39,731 bases of DNA from Rhodospirillales bacterium (lineage in GTDB: Bacteria; Pseudomonadota; Alphaproteobacteria; Rhodospirillales_A; JACZKS01): the NCBI GenBank assembly GCA_018648445.1, contig JABGRG010000032.1:1-39731 (forward strand), in the 5' to 3' direction. Positions within the stretch are counted from its first letter, which is position 1. Each line of letters begins with the position of its first letter. The notes below the pieces were generated by a model, which saw nothing but the letters and a program-made list of their open reading frames with translations, was not told the origin of the DNA and made no database searches. The translations under genes were made by a program, and so were the position numbers. Positions 32,410-39,731 of the stretch are shown piece by piece.

Positions 32410-34749
32410 TTATGCCACTGGACGCAGCCGTTGCAAGCATCCGGTCGCGGCGGCGTTCACGATGGCGTCTGCGTCGATCCCATAGGTGCGGTAGAGATCG
32501 GTGATGTTTCCCGATTGACCAAAGCGATCAACGCCCAGTGGATGAACCCGTCTGCTGCCCACCGCGCCCAGCCATTCGAGGGTGGCGGGGTGCCCGTCCA
32601 GCACGGTAACCAGGGCGGCGTCCCGGGCCAGCGGGCTGAGCAGCCGCTCGATGCGAGACGGGCCGCCGCGTCCACGGCTGGCGGCGATCCAGTCGGTATG
32701 CAGCCGGTCGGCTGAGGTAATGGCCAGCAGACCGGCGCCGGGGATATCCTCGGTAATCCGCTCATAGGCCTCGATGGCTTCGGAGGCGACGACGCCCGCA
32801 TAGACGATGGCCAGTTCGGCCCCCGGCGCCGGTTCGCGCAACCAATAGCCGCCCGACAGAACTTGTTCGCGCAAATCCGCCGTCATCGGGCGTTCGGTCT
32901 GGGAAATGGCGTGGGTAGACAGCCGCAAATAAACGGCCCCGCCATCGTCGGCCTGCATGTGGCGAAATCCCCATTCCATAATGGTGGCGAGCTCGTCGGC
33001 GAAGGCGGGCTCGAAGGCTGTAAGTCCGTCCTGCCCAAGTCCGATCAAGGGTGTGGTGACGGACTGGTGGGCGCCCCCTTCCGGGGCCAGCGAGACGCCC
33101 GATGGCGTGCCCACGATCATAAAGCGCGCGTCGGTGTAACAGCCGTAATTCAGGGCATCCAGGCCGCGTGAGATAAAGGGATCGTACAGCGCGCCCACGG
33201 GCAACAGGCGCACACCGAACAACTTGTCGGAAAGGCCCAGCGCCGCCAGCAGCAAAAACAGGTTGTTCTCGGCGATGCCCAGTTCGATGTGCTGGCCTTC
33301 GGGCCAGCGCCCCCAGCGCTGCGGCGAGGGAACGCCCTCGATGCGAAAAACATCGGGTTGGCGTTTGCGGTAAAACAGTTTGCGCTGATTGACCCAGCCG
33401 CCGAGGTTGGTCGAAACAGTGACGTCGGGCGAAGTGGTGACGATCCGTGCCGCCGCCGCGTCTTCGCTTTTTCCCAAATCGTTCATGATCCGCCCGAAGG
33501 CGACCTGGGTGGAGATTTTATCGGCGATTGGTGCTTCGATGGAACCGATGTGAACCGGTCGGGCCGCCCCCCTTGCCGGACCCCGCGTGGCCTGCGCCGC
33601 CTTTTCCAGAAAGGCGCGCAGTTGGTCGGCGTCTGATTCCAGCCCGGCGAAAGGTTCCCATTCGGCCCCTTGTGCGATGTTCAGCGAGGACTGAAAAGAA
33701 GCCATCTGGTCGGGTGTCATCAGTCCGGCGTGGTTGTCCTTGTGTCCGGCCAGCGGCAGACCCATGCCCTTGATGGTGTAGGCAACGAAGCAATGGGGCA
33801 CGTCCGATTTCACGGAATTGAAGGCCTCCAGCATGGTTTCCATGTCGTGCCCGGCCAGATTGGTCATCAGCGCGTGCAGCGATGCGTCGTCGTGACCGTC
33901 CAGAAAGGCCTTGAGACCGCGGGTGCGGCGAAGTTCCTGGCTAAGGTGTTCGCGCCAGGCGCTACCCCCCTTGAAGCACAGCGCCGAATATAGGGGGTTC
34001 GGGCATTCGTCGATCCAGTGCTTCAGGGCTTCACCAGCGGGTCCCTCGAAAGCGGCTTCCAGCTTTTTGCCATATTTCAGGATGATCACTTCCCAGCCGA
34101 CCGTACTGAAGAAGTCCCTGATCTTGTTGAACAGGAAGTCGTTGATCACCCCGTCCAGACTCTGGCGGTTATAGTCGATCACCCACCACAGGTTTCGCAC
34201 ATTGTGTTTCCAACCTTCGAGCAAGGCTTCGAAGACGTTCCCCTCGTCCAGTTCGGCGTCGCCCATGAGTGCGATCATGCGGCCCTGCGGGCGGTCGTCG
34301 GAAATCAGATTATGCAGATGCACGTATTCCTGAACCATGGCGGCAAACAGCGTCGTGGCCACGCCCAATCCCACCGAGCCGGTGGAAAAATCGACGCCGT
34401 CGGCGTCCTTGGTGCGCGACGGGTAGGATTGCGCGCCACCCAAGGCCCTGAAATCGATCAGTTGTTGGCGCGACTGGTTGCCCAGAAGGTATTGCAGGGC
34501 ATGGAAAACGGGCGCGGCGTGGGGCTTAACCGCAACCCGGTCCTCAGGCCGAAGAACGCTTAGATAAAGGGCGCTCAGGGCCGTCACCGCAGACGCGCAT
34601 GATGCCTGATGGCCGCCGACCTTCATGCCGTCGGATGATGGGCGCACATGATTGGCGTGATGGATCATCCAGCACGACAACCACAGCACCTTGCGCTCCA
34701 ATTCGCGCAGCGTTGACAGGGTTTTCGGCGTGATCTTTTTACCGGGCAT
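32410..34749 (-). CDS. AceE-like transketolase-family (homodimeric 2-oxoacid dehydrogenase E1) enzyme
   Basis: This protein of about 779 residues (785 if started at 34767) is ThDP-dependent and resembles homodimeric pyruvate dehydrogenase E1 more than true transketolase. It has GGHQASCASAVTALSALY, a ThDP/Mg motif GDAELDEGNVFEALLEGW with the later N in WWVIDYNRQSLDG, and YTIKGMGLPLAGHKDNHAG. A C-terminal half (LGIAENNLFLLLAALGLS, GTPSGVSLAPEGGAHQS) follows. AceE is about 890 residues. Shorter relatives such as MdeB act on 2-oxobutyrate and, as here, sit beside an Lrp/AsnC regulator. No E2 or E3 gene is nearby. GGGAG before 34749 favours that start. The substrate is uncertain, probably a 2-oxo acid. 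Confidence 0.82.
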   Translation of the reverse strand: MPGKKITPKTLSTLRELERKVLWLSCWMIHHANHVRPSSDGMKVGGHQASCASAVTALSALYLSVLRPEDRVAVKPHAAPVFHALQYLLGNQSRQQLIDFRALGGAQSYPSRTKDADGVDFSTGSVGLGVATTLFAAMVQEYVHLHNLISDDRPQGRMIALMGDAELDEGNVFEALLEGWKHNVRNLWWVIDYNRQSLDGVINDFLFNKIRDFFSTVGWEVIILKYGKKLEAAFEGPAGEALKHWIDECPNPLYSALCFKGGSAWREHLSQELRRTRGLKAFLDGHDDASLHALMTNLAGHDMETMLEAFNSVKSDVPHCFVAYTIKGMGLPLAGHKDNHAGLMTPDQMASFQSSLNIAQGAEWEPFAGLESDADQLRAFLEKAAQATRGPARGAARPVHIGSIEAPIADKISTQVAFGRIMNDLGKSEDAAAARIVTTSPDVTVSTNLGGWVNQRKLFYRKRQPDVFRIEGVPSPQRWGRWPEGQHIELGIAENNLFLLLAALGLSDKLFGVRLLPVGALYDPFISRGLDALNYGCYTDARFMIVGTPSGVSLAPEGGAHQSVTTPLIGLGQDGLTAFEPAFADELATIMEWGFRHMQADDGGAVYLRLSTHAISQTERPMTADLREQVLSGGYWLREPAPGAELAIVYAGVVASEAIEAYERITEDIPGAGLLAITSADRLHTDWIAASRGRGGPSRIERLLSPLARDAALVTVLDGHPATLEWLGAVGSRRVHPLGVDRFGQSGNITDLYRTYGIDADAIVNAAATGCLQRLRPVA

Positions 34750-34884
34750 CGCGGCGTTTTCTCCCATGCCAAATCATTACGGCAAGGATAGCATGTCGCA
34801 CACCGATGATGGTTGCGAAGTCGCCTGTAAAATGCGACCATAGCGCAATAATCCATCGTATGAACGAGATATTTAGGTGAAATC

Positions 34885-35358
34885 GTGCAAAAAACGCCAC
34901 TTGACGCAATGGATAGAAAAATCCTGCAATGCCTCCAGCATAATGCCCGTCTTTCCAACGCCGATCTTGCCCGTGAGGTCGGGCTGTCGCCGTCCGCGTG
35001 CTCGCGCCGGGTGCGTGACCTTGAGGAAACGGGGGTGATTCAGCGCTACGCCATGCTGGTCGATCCGGTCGCCGCCGGAATGCCGGTCAGTGTCTTTATT
35101 AACGTGGCGCTGGATAAGCAGGTCGAGCAGGACCTTGAAGCCTTCGAGACGGCCATCCGCGCGTTACCCGAAGTTATGGAATGCTACCTGATGACCGGCG
35201 ATTCCGATTATCTGCTGCGGGTCGTGGCCAGCGATGTTTCGGCCTTCAAGCAATTCCTGATGGATCAACTGACGCGCATTCCCGGCGTTGCCAACATCCG
35301 TTCCAGCTTCGCGCTTAATCAGGTGAAATATCTGACGGCATTGCCCCTTCCAGAATAA
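34885..35358 (+). CDS. Lrp/AsnC-family transcriptional regulator
   Basis: This 157-residue regulator has an N-terminal helix-turn-helix ([47 protein letters not shown]) and a C-terminal RAM ligand domain ([37 protein letters not shown]). It starts at a GTG at 34885, four bases after AGGTGA. It is divergent from the AceE-like gene across 135 bases, as mdeR is associated with mdeB in pseudomonads, so it probably controls that gene in response to an amino acid or 2-oxo acid. Confidence 0.92.
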   Translation: MQKTPLDAMDRKILQCLQHNARLSNADLAREVGLSPSACSRRVRDLEETGVIQRYAMLVDPVAAGMPVSVFINVALDKQVEQDLEAFETAIRALPEVMECYLMTGDSDYLLRVVASDVSAFKQFLMDQLTRIPGVANIRSSFALNQVKYLTALPLPE

Positions 35359-35409
35359 TCGGCGTTGGCCTATGTTGCCCTCCCGTCAAAAAAACCACGG
35401 AAAAATACA

Positions 35410-36885
35410 ATGCTAAAGACCATCCGCCTGTCGGAAATAGACAACGTCGTCGTCACCCGCGAAGCCGTTGACGCTGTTCCCGCCGGGCACAAGATCGCCA
35501 CGACGGCCATATCCAAGGGCAAAGCAGTTCGCAAGTTTGGCCAGATCATCGGCTTTGCCACGGCGGACATCGCGGTGGGCGATCACGTGCATATTCATAA
35601 TCTGGGCATGGCCGCGCTCGATCTGGATCATGCGTTTGGGTCCGATTGCTCAGACACCGAAATGATCCCCGAGGCCGAGCGCGCTACGTTTGAAGGCTAC
35701 GTTCGGGCCGATGGCCGGGTTGGTATTCGCAACTACATTCTGGTTCTCAGCACGGTCAATTGTTCGGCCACCGTGGCCCGGCGCATCGCCGAGGAATTCC
35801 GCCGCGATCCGTTGGACGAATTCCCCAACGTGGACGGCGTTTTTTCCCTGACACATGATGGCGGATGCGGGCGCGGCGTCGACACCGAGGATGTGGATGT
35901 CCTGCAACGCTGCTCGTTCGGCTACGCCAACAATCCCAACGTTTCCGGGTTCTTACTGGTTGGGCTGGGTTGCGAAAGCAATCTGGTGGACGGCATCGTC
36001 AAGCGCTATGGCATTTCCGACGCTACCCTGACCCGCTTTATTAATATCCAGGATGCGGGCGGCTCGTGGGCGACCATTGAACGCGGCATCGAGATGGTTC
36101 GCGAAATGCTGCCCGAAGCCAACAAGATATCGCGCCAAACCGTTTCGGCCAGCAATCTGGTTCTGGGGCTCCAGTGCGGGGGGTCCGATGGCTATTCGGG
36201 CATCACCGCCAATCCGGCGCTGGGGGCGGCGGCCGATCTGGTGGTGCGTCACGGCGGCACGGCGGTGCTGGGCGAGACGCCCGAGGTTTACGGGGCCGAA
36301 CATTTACTGACGCGGCGCGCCGTAACCCATGCGGTGGGAGAGAAACTGCTGAGACGCCTGCGCTGGTGGGAAGAATACACGAACGCACGCGGCGGCGAGA
36401 TGAACAACAATCCGACGCCCGGCAATAAAGCCGGTGGTCTGACGACGATCCTGGAAAAATCCCTGGGCGCGGTGGCCAAGGGCGGAACCACCAACCTGAC
36501 GGAAGTCGTGGAATACGCAGCACCCGTAACATCCAAGGGCTTCGTTTTCATGGATACGCCGGGCTATGACCCGGTTTCCATCACCGGCCTTGTCGCCGGC
36601 GGGGTGACCATCACATGTTTCACCACGGGACGCGGCACCGGGTGGGGGTGCAAGCCGTCACCGGTGGTCAAGCTGGCCTCGAACACGGCCATGTTTGAAA
36701 GAATGCGTGACGATATAGATATTAACTGCGGCCCCGTCGTCGATGGCGATACCACGGTTGGGGAAATGGGTGCGCGCATTTTCAGCGAACTTCTTGAGGT
36801 TGCTTCGGGCAAGAAATCCAAGTCCGAAGAACTCGATACGGGCGACGCGGAATTCACGCCTTGGCAATGGGGCGCCTGCATGTAG
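35410..36885 (+). CDS. UxaA-family altronate/galactarate dehydratase-like protein
   Basis: This 491-residue hydro-lyase has an N-terminal SAF domain (about residues 1-95, AVPAGHKIATTAISKGKAVRKFGQIIGFA) and the large UxaA C-terminal domain. That domain carries VGIRNYILVLSTVNCSATVARRIAEEF, DGGCGRGVDTEDV, GLGCESN, LQCGGSDGYSGITANPALG, and GRGTGWGCKPSPVVKLASNT. Such enzymes dehydrate sugar acids such as altronate or galactarate, with iron; a fused SuyAB-like sulfolactate lyase is the other possibility. The ATG at 35410 is preferred to the TTG at 35365. It lies 51 bases after the lrp gene on the same strand. No uronate isomerase or reductase is near, so the substrate stays open. Confidence 0.87.
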   Translation: MLKTIRLSEIDNVVVTREAVDAVPAGHKIATTAISKGKAVRKFGQIIGFATADIAVGDHVHIHNLGMAALDLDHAFGSDCSDTEMIPEAERATFEGYVRADGRVGIRNYILVLSTVNCSATVARRIAEEFRRDPLDEFPNVDGVFSLTHDGGCGRGVDTEDVDVLQRCSFGYANNPNVSGFLLVGLGCESNLVDGIVKRYGISDATLTRFINIQDAGGSWATIERGIEMVREMLPEANKISRQTVSASNLVLGLQCGGSDGYSGITANPALGAAADLVVRHGGTAVLGETPEVYGAEHLLTRRAVTHAVGEKLLRRLRWWEEYTNARGGEMNNNPTPGNKAGGLTTILEKSLGAVAKGGTTNLTEVVEYAAPVTSKGFVFMDTPGYDPVSITGLVAGGVTITCFTTGRGTGWGCKPSPVVKLASNTAMFERMRDDIDINCGPVVDGDTTVGEMGARIFSELLEVASGKKSKSEELDTGDAEFTPWQWGACM

Positions 36886-37124
36886 AGGTGCGGAACAGTT
36901 AAATCTAAATCCGCATATTGAGCGGTAATACCGATAATCTATAACCATAAATGTAACATGGTTGTTATCGTTTGTTACCGATTGAAATATCTTTTTACCA
37001 TTCTTCACATTCCAATCACACGCCGGATACCTAGCGACCTTATGGTGCGGTATGGGCAGGACGCCCGACGTGCGCCTCCCAAACTCTATTGTGAAAACTA
37101 TTGGAAATATTGGGAGATATTGCC

Positions 37125-38816
37125 ATGGGAGCGAGCGGTCTTAAATCATTCACCATCGCCAAAAAGCTGGTTGCCGGCTTTGCATTGGCGGTCATCCTTT
37201 TGGTTGGGCTTGTCGGTTACAATTACATCGAGCTGAAGCAGTTGGCAGTCCTTCAGGACGACGGTGCGCAGCGCGCGGCGGACGCCATTGTCGCTGCCGA
37301 GGCGTCGGGCATGGGTACGGAAATGTACCAGATCATCGCCGACGGCATCATCAATCGCGAGTTGGAAACAACCTTCGCCGATTGGGCGGCAATTACCGAA
37401 GAAATGGTTGCCGACATGGCCAACATAAAGGGCATCATCGACACCCCCGCAGAAGAGGAATGGGCCGAAGAAGCCAATGTAGCTTACGCGCATCTGGTTG
37501 AGGTCATTGAAGGAAAACTGTTTCCGCTTCTGAAAACCTCGACCGGCATCACTCCGGAAATCGCGGCGCTTGACGGCGACATCGATGAGAGTGTTTCGAT
37601 CATCGTGGAAAGTCTCGCCAAAATCAGGGAATCCATTATCGAGGAAGCCCATGAGGCCGACGAAGCCTTTGACGCGGTCGGCGAGGAAACCATTTTGGTC
37701 AGCGAATTGGCGGCGGTCGCTTCTTCCATCGTGCTTATTCTGATCGCCGTGTTCACCACGCGCAGCATCGTCAACCCGATCAATTCCATGACGGGCGCCA
37801 TGCAGAAACTGGCCGAGGGCGACCTTGAGATTGAGGTTCCGGCCCTGGGGCGCGGCGACGAGATCGGCAAGATGGCCGAGACCGTCCAGGTATTTAAGGA
37901 GAACGGCCTCAAGGTCAAGGCGATGGAGGCCGAGCAGAAAGAAGCCGAAAAACGTGCCGAAGCCGAAAAGAAGGCAGCCATGAACAAGATGGCCGACGAT
38001 TTCGAAAGTGCCGTCGGTGGCGTGGTCGATCAGGTTTCATCGGCGGCGACGGAAATGCAATCATCTTCCGAGGCGATGGCGGCGACTGCGGAAGAAACTT
38101 CTCAGCAGTCGGCAACCGTTGCTGCGGCCTCCGAGCAGGCGTCGGCCAACGTGCAAACCGTGGCCTCGGCAGCCGAAGAGCTTTCCAGCTCCATCTCCGA
38201 GATCAGCCGTCAGGTCGGGCAATCCAGCGAGATTTCGTCGGAGGCAGTGATCCAGGCCGAAAAGACCAACGAGAAGGTGCAGGGTCTGGCCGAAGCGGCC
38301 AACAAGATCGGCGAGGTGGTTGCTTTGATCACCGACATCGCCGATCAGACCAACCTGCTGGCGCTCAACGCCACCATCGAAGCCGCGCGCGCCGGTGACG
38401 CGGGCAAGGGCTTCGCGGTGGTTGCTTCCGAGGTCAAGAACCTGGCCAACCAGACCGGCAAGGCGACCGACGAGATCGGCACCCAGATCGCCGAAATTCA
38501 GGCCGCCACCACCGAAGCGGTCACGGCCATCGAAGCCATCGGAAAGACCATCGGCGAAGTCGACGAGATTGCCACCACGATCGCCTCGGCGGTCGAGGAA
38601 CAGGGCGCGGCGACCCAGGAGATTGCACGCAACGTCGAACAGGCGGCTGCGGGCACCTCGGACGTGTCGTCGAACATCGGCGGCGTCAATCAGGCGGCCA
38701 CCGAGACCGGTGCGGCGGCGACCCAAATCCAGTCGGCGGCGGGCGAGTTGTCCGTGCAGTCGGAAACCCTGCGTTCCGAGGTCGGCAAGTTCCTGGCCAA
38801 CGTTCGTACGGCATAG
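37125..38816 (+). CDS. Methyl-accepting chemotaxis protein, four-helix-bundle-type sensor
   Basis: This 563-residue chemoreceptor has TM1 at about residues 14-34, a helical periplasmic domain of about 150 residues, TM2 (about 194-214) and HAMP (NPINSMTGAMQKLAEGDLEIE). The MCP signalling domain has the tip ADQTNLLALNATIEAARAGDAGKGFAVVASEVKNLA. The short acidic sensor (ITEEMVADMANIKGIID, ESLAKIRESIIEEAHEADEAF) fits a single four-helix bundle. The ATG at 37125 follows GGGAGA; a TTG at 37101 opens the frame. The C-terminal half matches the receptor at 20867 almost residue for residue, with exact DNA runs of 35-50 bases. Confidence 0.92.
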   Translation: MGASGLKSFTIAKKLVAGFALAVILLVGLVGYNYIELKQLAVLQDDGAQRAADAIVAAEASGMGTEMYQIIADGIINRELETTFADWAAITEEMVADMANIKGIIDTPAEEEWAEEANVAYAHLVEVIEGKLFPLLKTSTGITPEIAALDGDIDESVSIIVESLAKIRESIIEEAHEADEAFDAVGEETILVSELAAVASSIVLILIAVFTTRSIVNPINSMTGAMQKLAEGDLEIEVPALGRGDEIGKMAETVQVFKENGLKVKAMEAEQKEAEKRAEAEKKAAMNKMADDFESAVGGVVDQVSSAATEMQSSSEAMAATAEETSQQSATVAAASEQASANVQTVASAAEELSSSISEISRQVGQSSEISSEAVIQAEKTNEKVQGLAEAANKIGEVVALITDIADQTNLLALNATIEAARAGDAGKGFAVVASEVKNLANQTGKATDEIGTQIAEIQAATTEAVTAIEAIGKTIGEVDEIATTIASAVEEQGAATQEIARNVEQAAAGTSDVSSNIGGVNQAATETGAAATQIQSAAGELSVQSETLRSEVGKFLANVRTA

Positions 38817-38845
38817 GGACGTGAATTTGGAGAGTTGAACCAACT

Positions 38846-38875
38846 AGAGTCCGCCCGGCAAAACGGGCGGACTCT
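38846..38875 (+). terminator. Perfect 12-bp hairpin after the second chemoreceptor gene
   Basis: AGAGTCCGCCCG (38846-38857) and CGGGCGGACTCT (38864-38875) pair fully around GCAAAA, 29 bases past the stop. No T-run follows, so it is a terminator-like hairpin of uncertain type. Confidence 0.5.
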
Positions 38876-39004
38876 GCTGAACAGGAATTGGCGCTGTTAT
38901 TAATTTGTTAGTTAATTAATTAGCGGTCAAAGGGGAGTTTTACTTTATCCCCGCCGTTGAAAATTGAACTACCTGAGTAACGCAGAAAAGAAACGAGGGT
39001 TATC

Positions 39005-39731
39005 ATGATGTTGAATGGACTGAAAATTGGCACCCGTCTTTTGCTGATTGTGGTTGGGACGGTTCTCGGAATCGTGGCTGTTGGCGGATATTCTCTATTT
39101 GAAATCCGCGCCAATCTGTTCGAAGACCGAAAAATCAAAACCGAGCATGTGGTGCATGTAGCGGAAAGTCTTGTTGCGCACTATTACGCGCAGGAGACTT
39201 CGGGCGCGATGACGCGTGACGAGGCGCAGAAGGCGGCCATTTCATCCATCGAGAGTCTGCGTTACGACGAAAAAGAATATTTTTGGATCCAGTCCTTTGC
39301 AAATGTCATCGTTATGCACCCGATCAAGCCCGCCTTGAACGGCAAGGACGTCACCGGCGTGGCCGACCCGAACGGCGTCAAGTTGTTCGACGAAATGGTC
39401 GCAGTCGCCACCAAGGAGGGCGCCGGGTTCGTCGATTACGCCTGGCCCAAGCCGGGCTTCGAAGAGGCGGTTCCCAAGGTCTCTTACGTCAAGGCGTTCG
39501 CGCCGTGGGAATGGATCGTCGGGTCTGGAATTTACGTTGACGACGTCGATGCCATTTTCAAGCAGATCCTGTTGGTGGTGGGGGCGGTTTCGCTCGCCAT
39601 ATTGGCCATCATCGTCGGCGCATCGATGGTCATCAGCCGTGGCATCACCAAACCGCTGTCCTCGATTGCGGGCAATATGCAACGTCTGGCCGAAGGTGAT
39701 AAGGACATCGAGGTCCAGTTCACCGACCAGA
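39005..39731 (+). CDS. Methyl-accepting chemotaxis protein with single Cache sensor (cut by window end)
   Basis: The frame stays open from the ATG at 39005 (or the adjacent 39008), after GAGGG, to the last base, giving 242 residues of an incomplete receptor. TM1 spans about residues 12-31. The periplasmic part is a single Cache type-2 domain: YDEKEYFWIQSF, VIVMHPIKPALNGKDV, DPNGVKLFDEMV, GAGFVDYAWPKPG, VSYVKAFAPWEWIVGSGIYVDDVD. TM2 (about 190-212) and the start of HAMP (KPLSSIAGNMQRLAEGDKDIEVQF) follow. The signalling domain must lie beyond the window. Single Cache domains often bind small carboxylates; the ligand here is unknown. Confidence 0.88.
   Translation, partial: MMLNGLKIGTRLLLIVVGTVLGIVAVGGYSLFEIRANLFEDRKIKTEHVVHVAESLVAHYYAQETSGAMTRDEAQKAAISSIESLRYDEKEYFWIQSFANVIVMHPIKPALNGKDVTGVADPNGVKLFDEMVAVATKEGAGFVDYAWPKPGFEEAVPKVSYVKAFAPWEWIVGSGIYVDDVDAIFKQILLVVGAVSLAILAIIVGASMVISRGITKPLSSIAGNMQRLAEGDKDIEVQFTDQ

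Overview
The window looks like a chromosomal segment of a free-living, motile alphaproteobacterium, probably Rhodospirillales-like. The DNA is GC-rich with G/C-ending codons. It carries TRAP and TctC-type solute-binding proteins, several chemoreceptors whose signalling domains are of the Magnetospirillum/Rhodospirillaceae kind, and many regulators tied to small hydroxy-acid catabolism. I see no tRNA, rRNA, CRISPR array, phage gene or insertion sequence. The genus is an inference from protein character only.

Layout. (1) 23-2951: a C-terminally short TctC-like binding protein, divergent from a 2-hydroxyacid dehydrogenase, followed by a GntR/FCD regulator. (2) 3147-8679: a tight six-gene operon that is the most unusual part of the window. 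It encodes a CooF-like four-cluster ferredoxin, a short carbon-monoxide-dehydrogenase-like protein that keeps only the N-terminal cluster-B region, an FAD/NAD oxidoreductase, a ferredoxin fused to an unrecognised alpha/beta domain, an unrecognised Cys/His protein, and a divergent PdxA paralogue. (3) 8924-13530: housekeeping-like genes (membrane coiled-coil protein, RecQ, small membrane protein, orphan enzyme I of the PTS). (4) 13629-19738: a four-carbon acid-sugar operon (DenD-type dehydrogenase, LarA-type racemase, DUF1537 kinase, PdxA2) with a divergent LacI regulator and three copies of one operator palindrome between them. (5) 19827-22834: an FNR-like regulator and a chemoreceptor. (6) 22998-25840: glyoxylate carboligase and a divergent IclR regulator. 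(7) 26025-31004: small membrane protein, amidase and a TRAP transporter (DctP, DctQ, DctM). (8) 31412-36885: hydroxyacid dehydrogenase, an AceE-like transketolase-family enzyme, a divergent Lrp regulator and a UxaA-family dehydratase. (9) 37125-39731: a second chemoreceptor and a third one cut by the window end.

How the genes may work together. Most of the window handles uptake and breakdown of short hydroxy and sugar acids, with chemoreceptors alongside. Two almost perfect inverted repeats containing TTGTC-N7-GACAA flank the hydroxyacid dehydrogenase/gntR pair: one lies upstream of the dehydrogenase and tctC, the other upstream of the CODH-like operon. A related TTGTCGA repeat lies upstream of the TRAP operon 28 kb away. 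I infer that the GntR protein controls all three, so the CODH-like operon probably belongs to catabolism of an imported hydroxy acid rather than to CO oxidation. The reaction it performs is not known to me.
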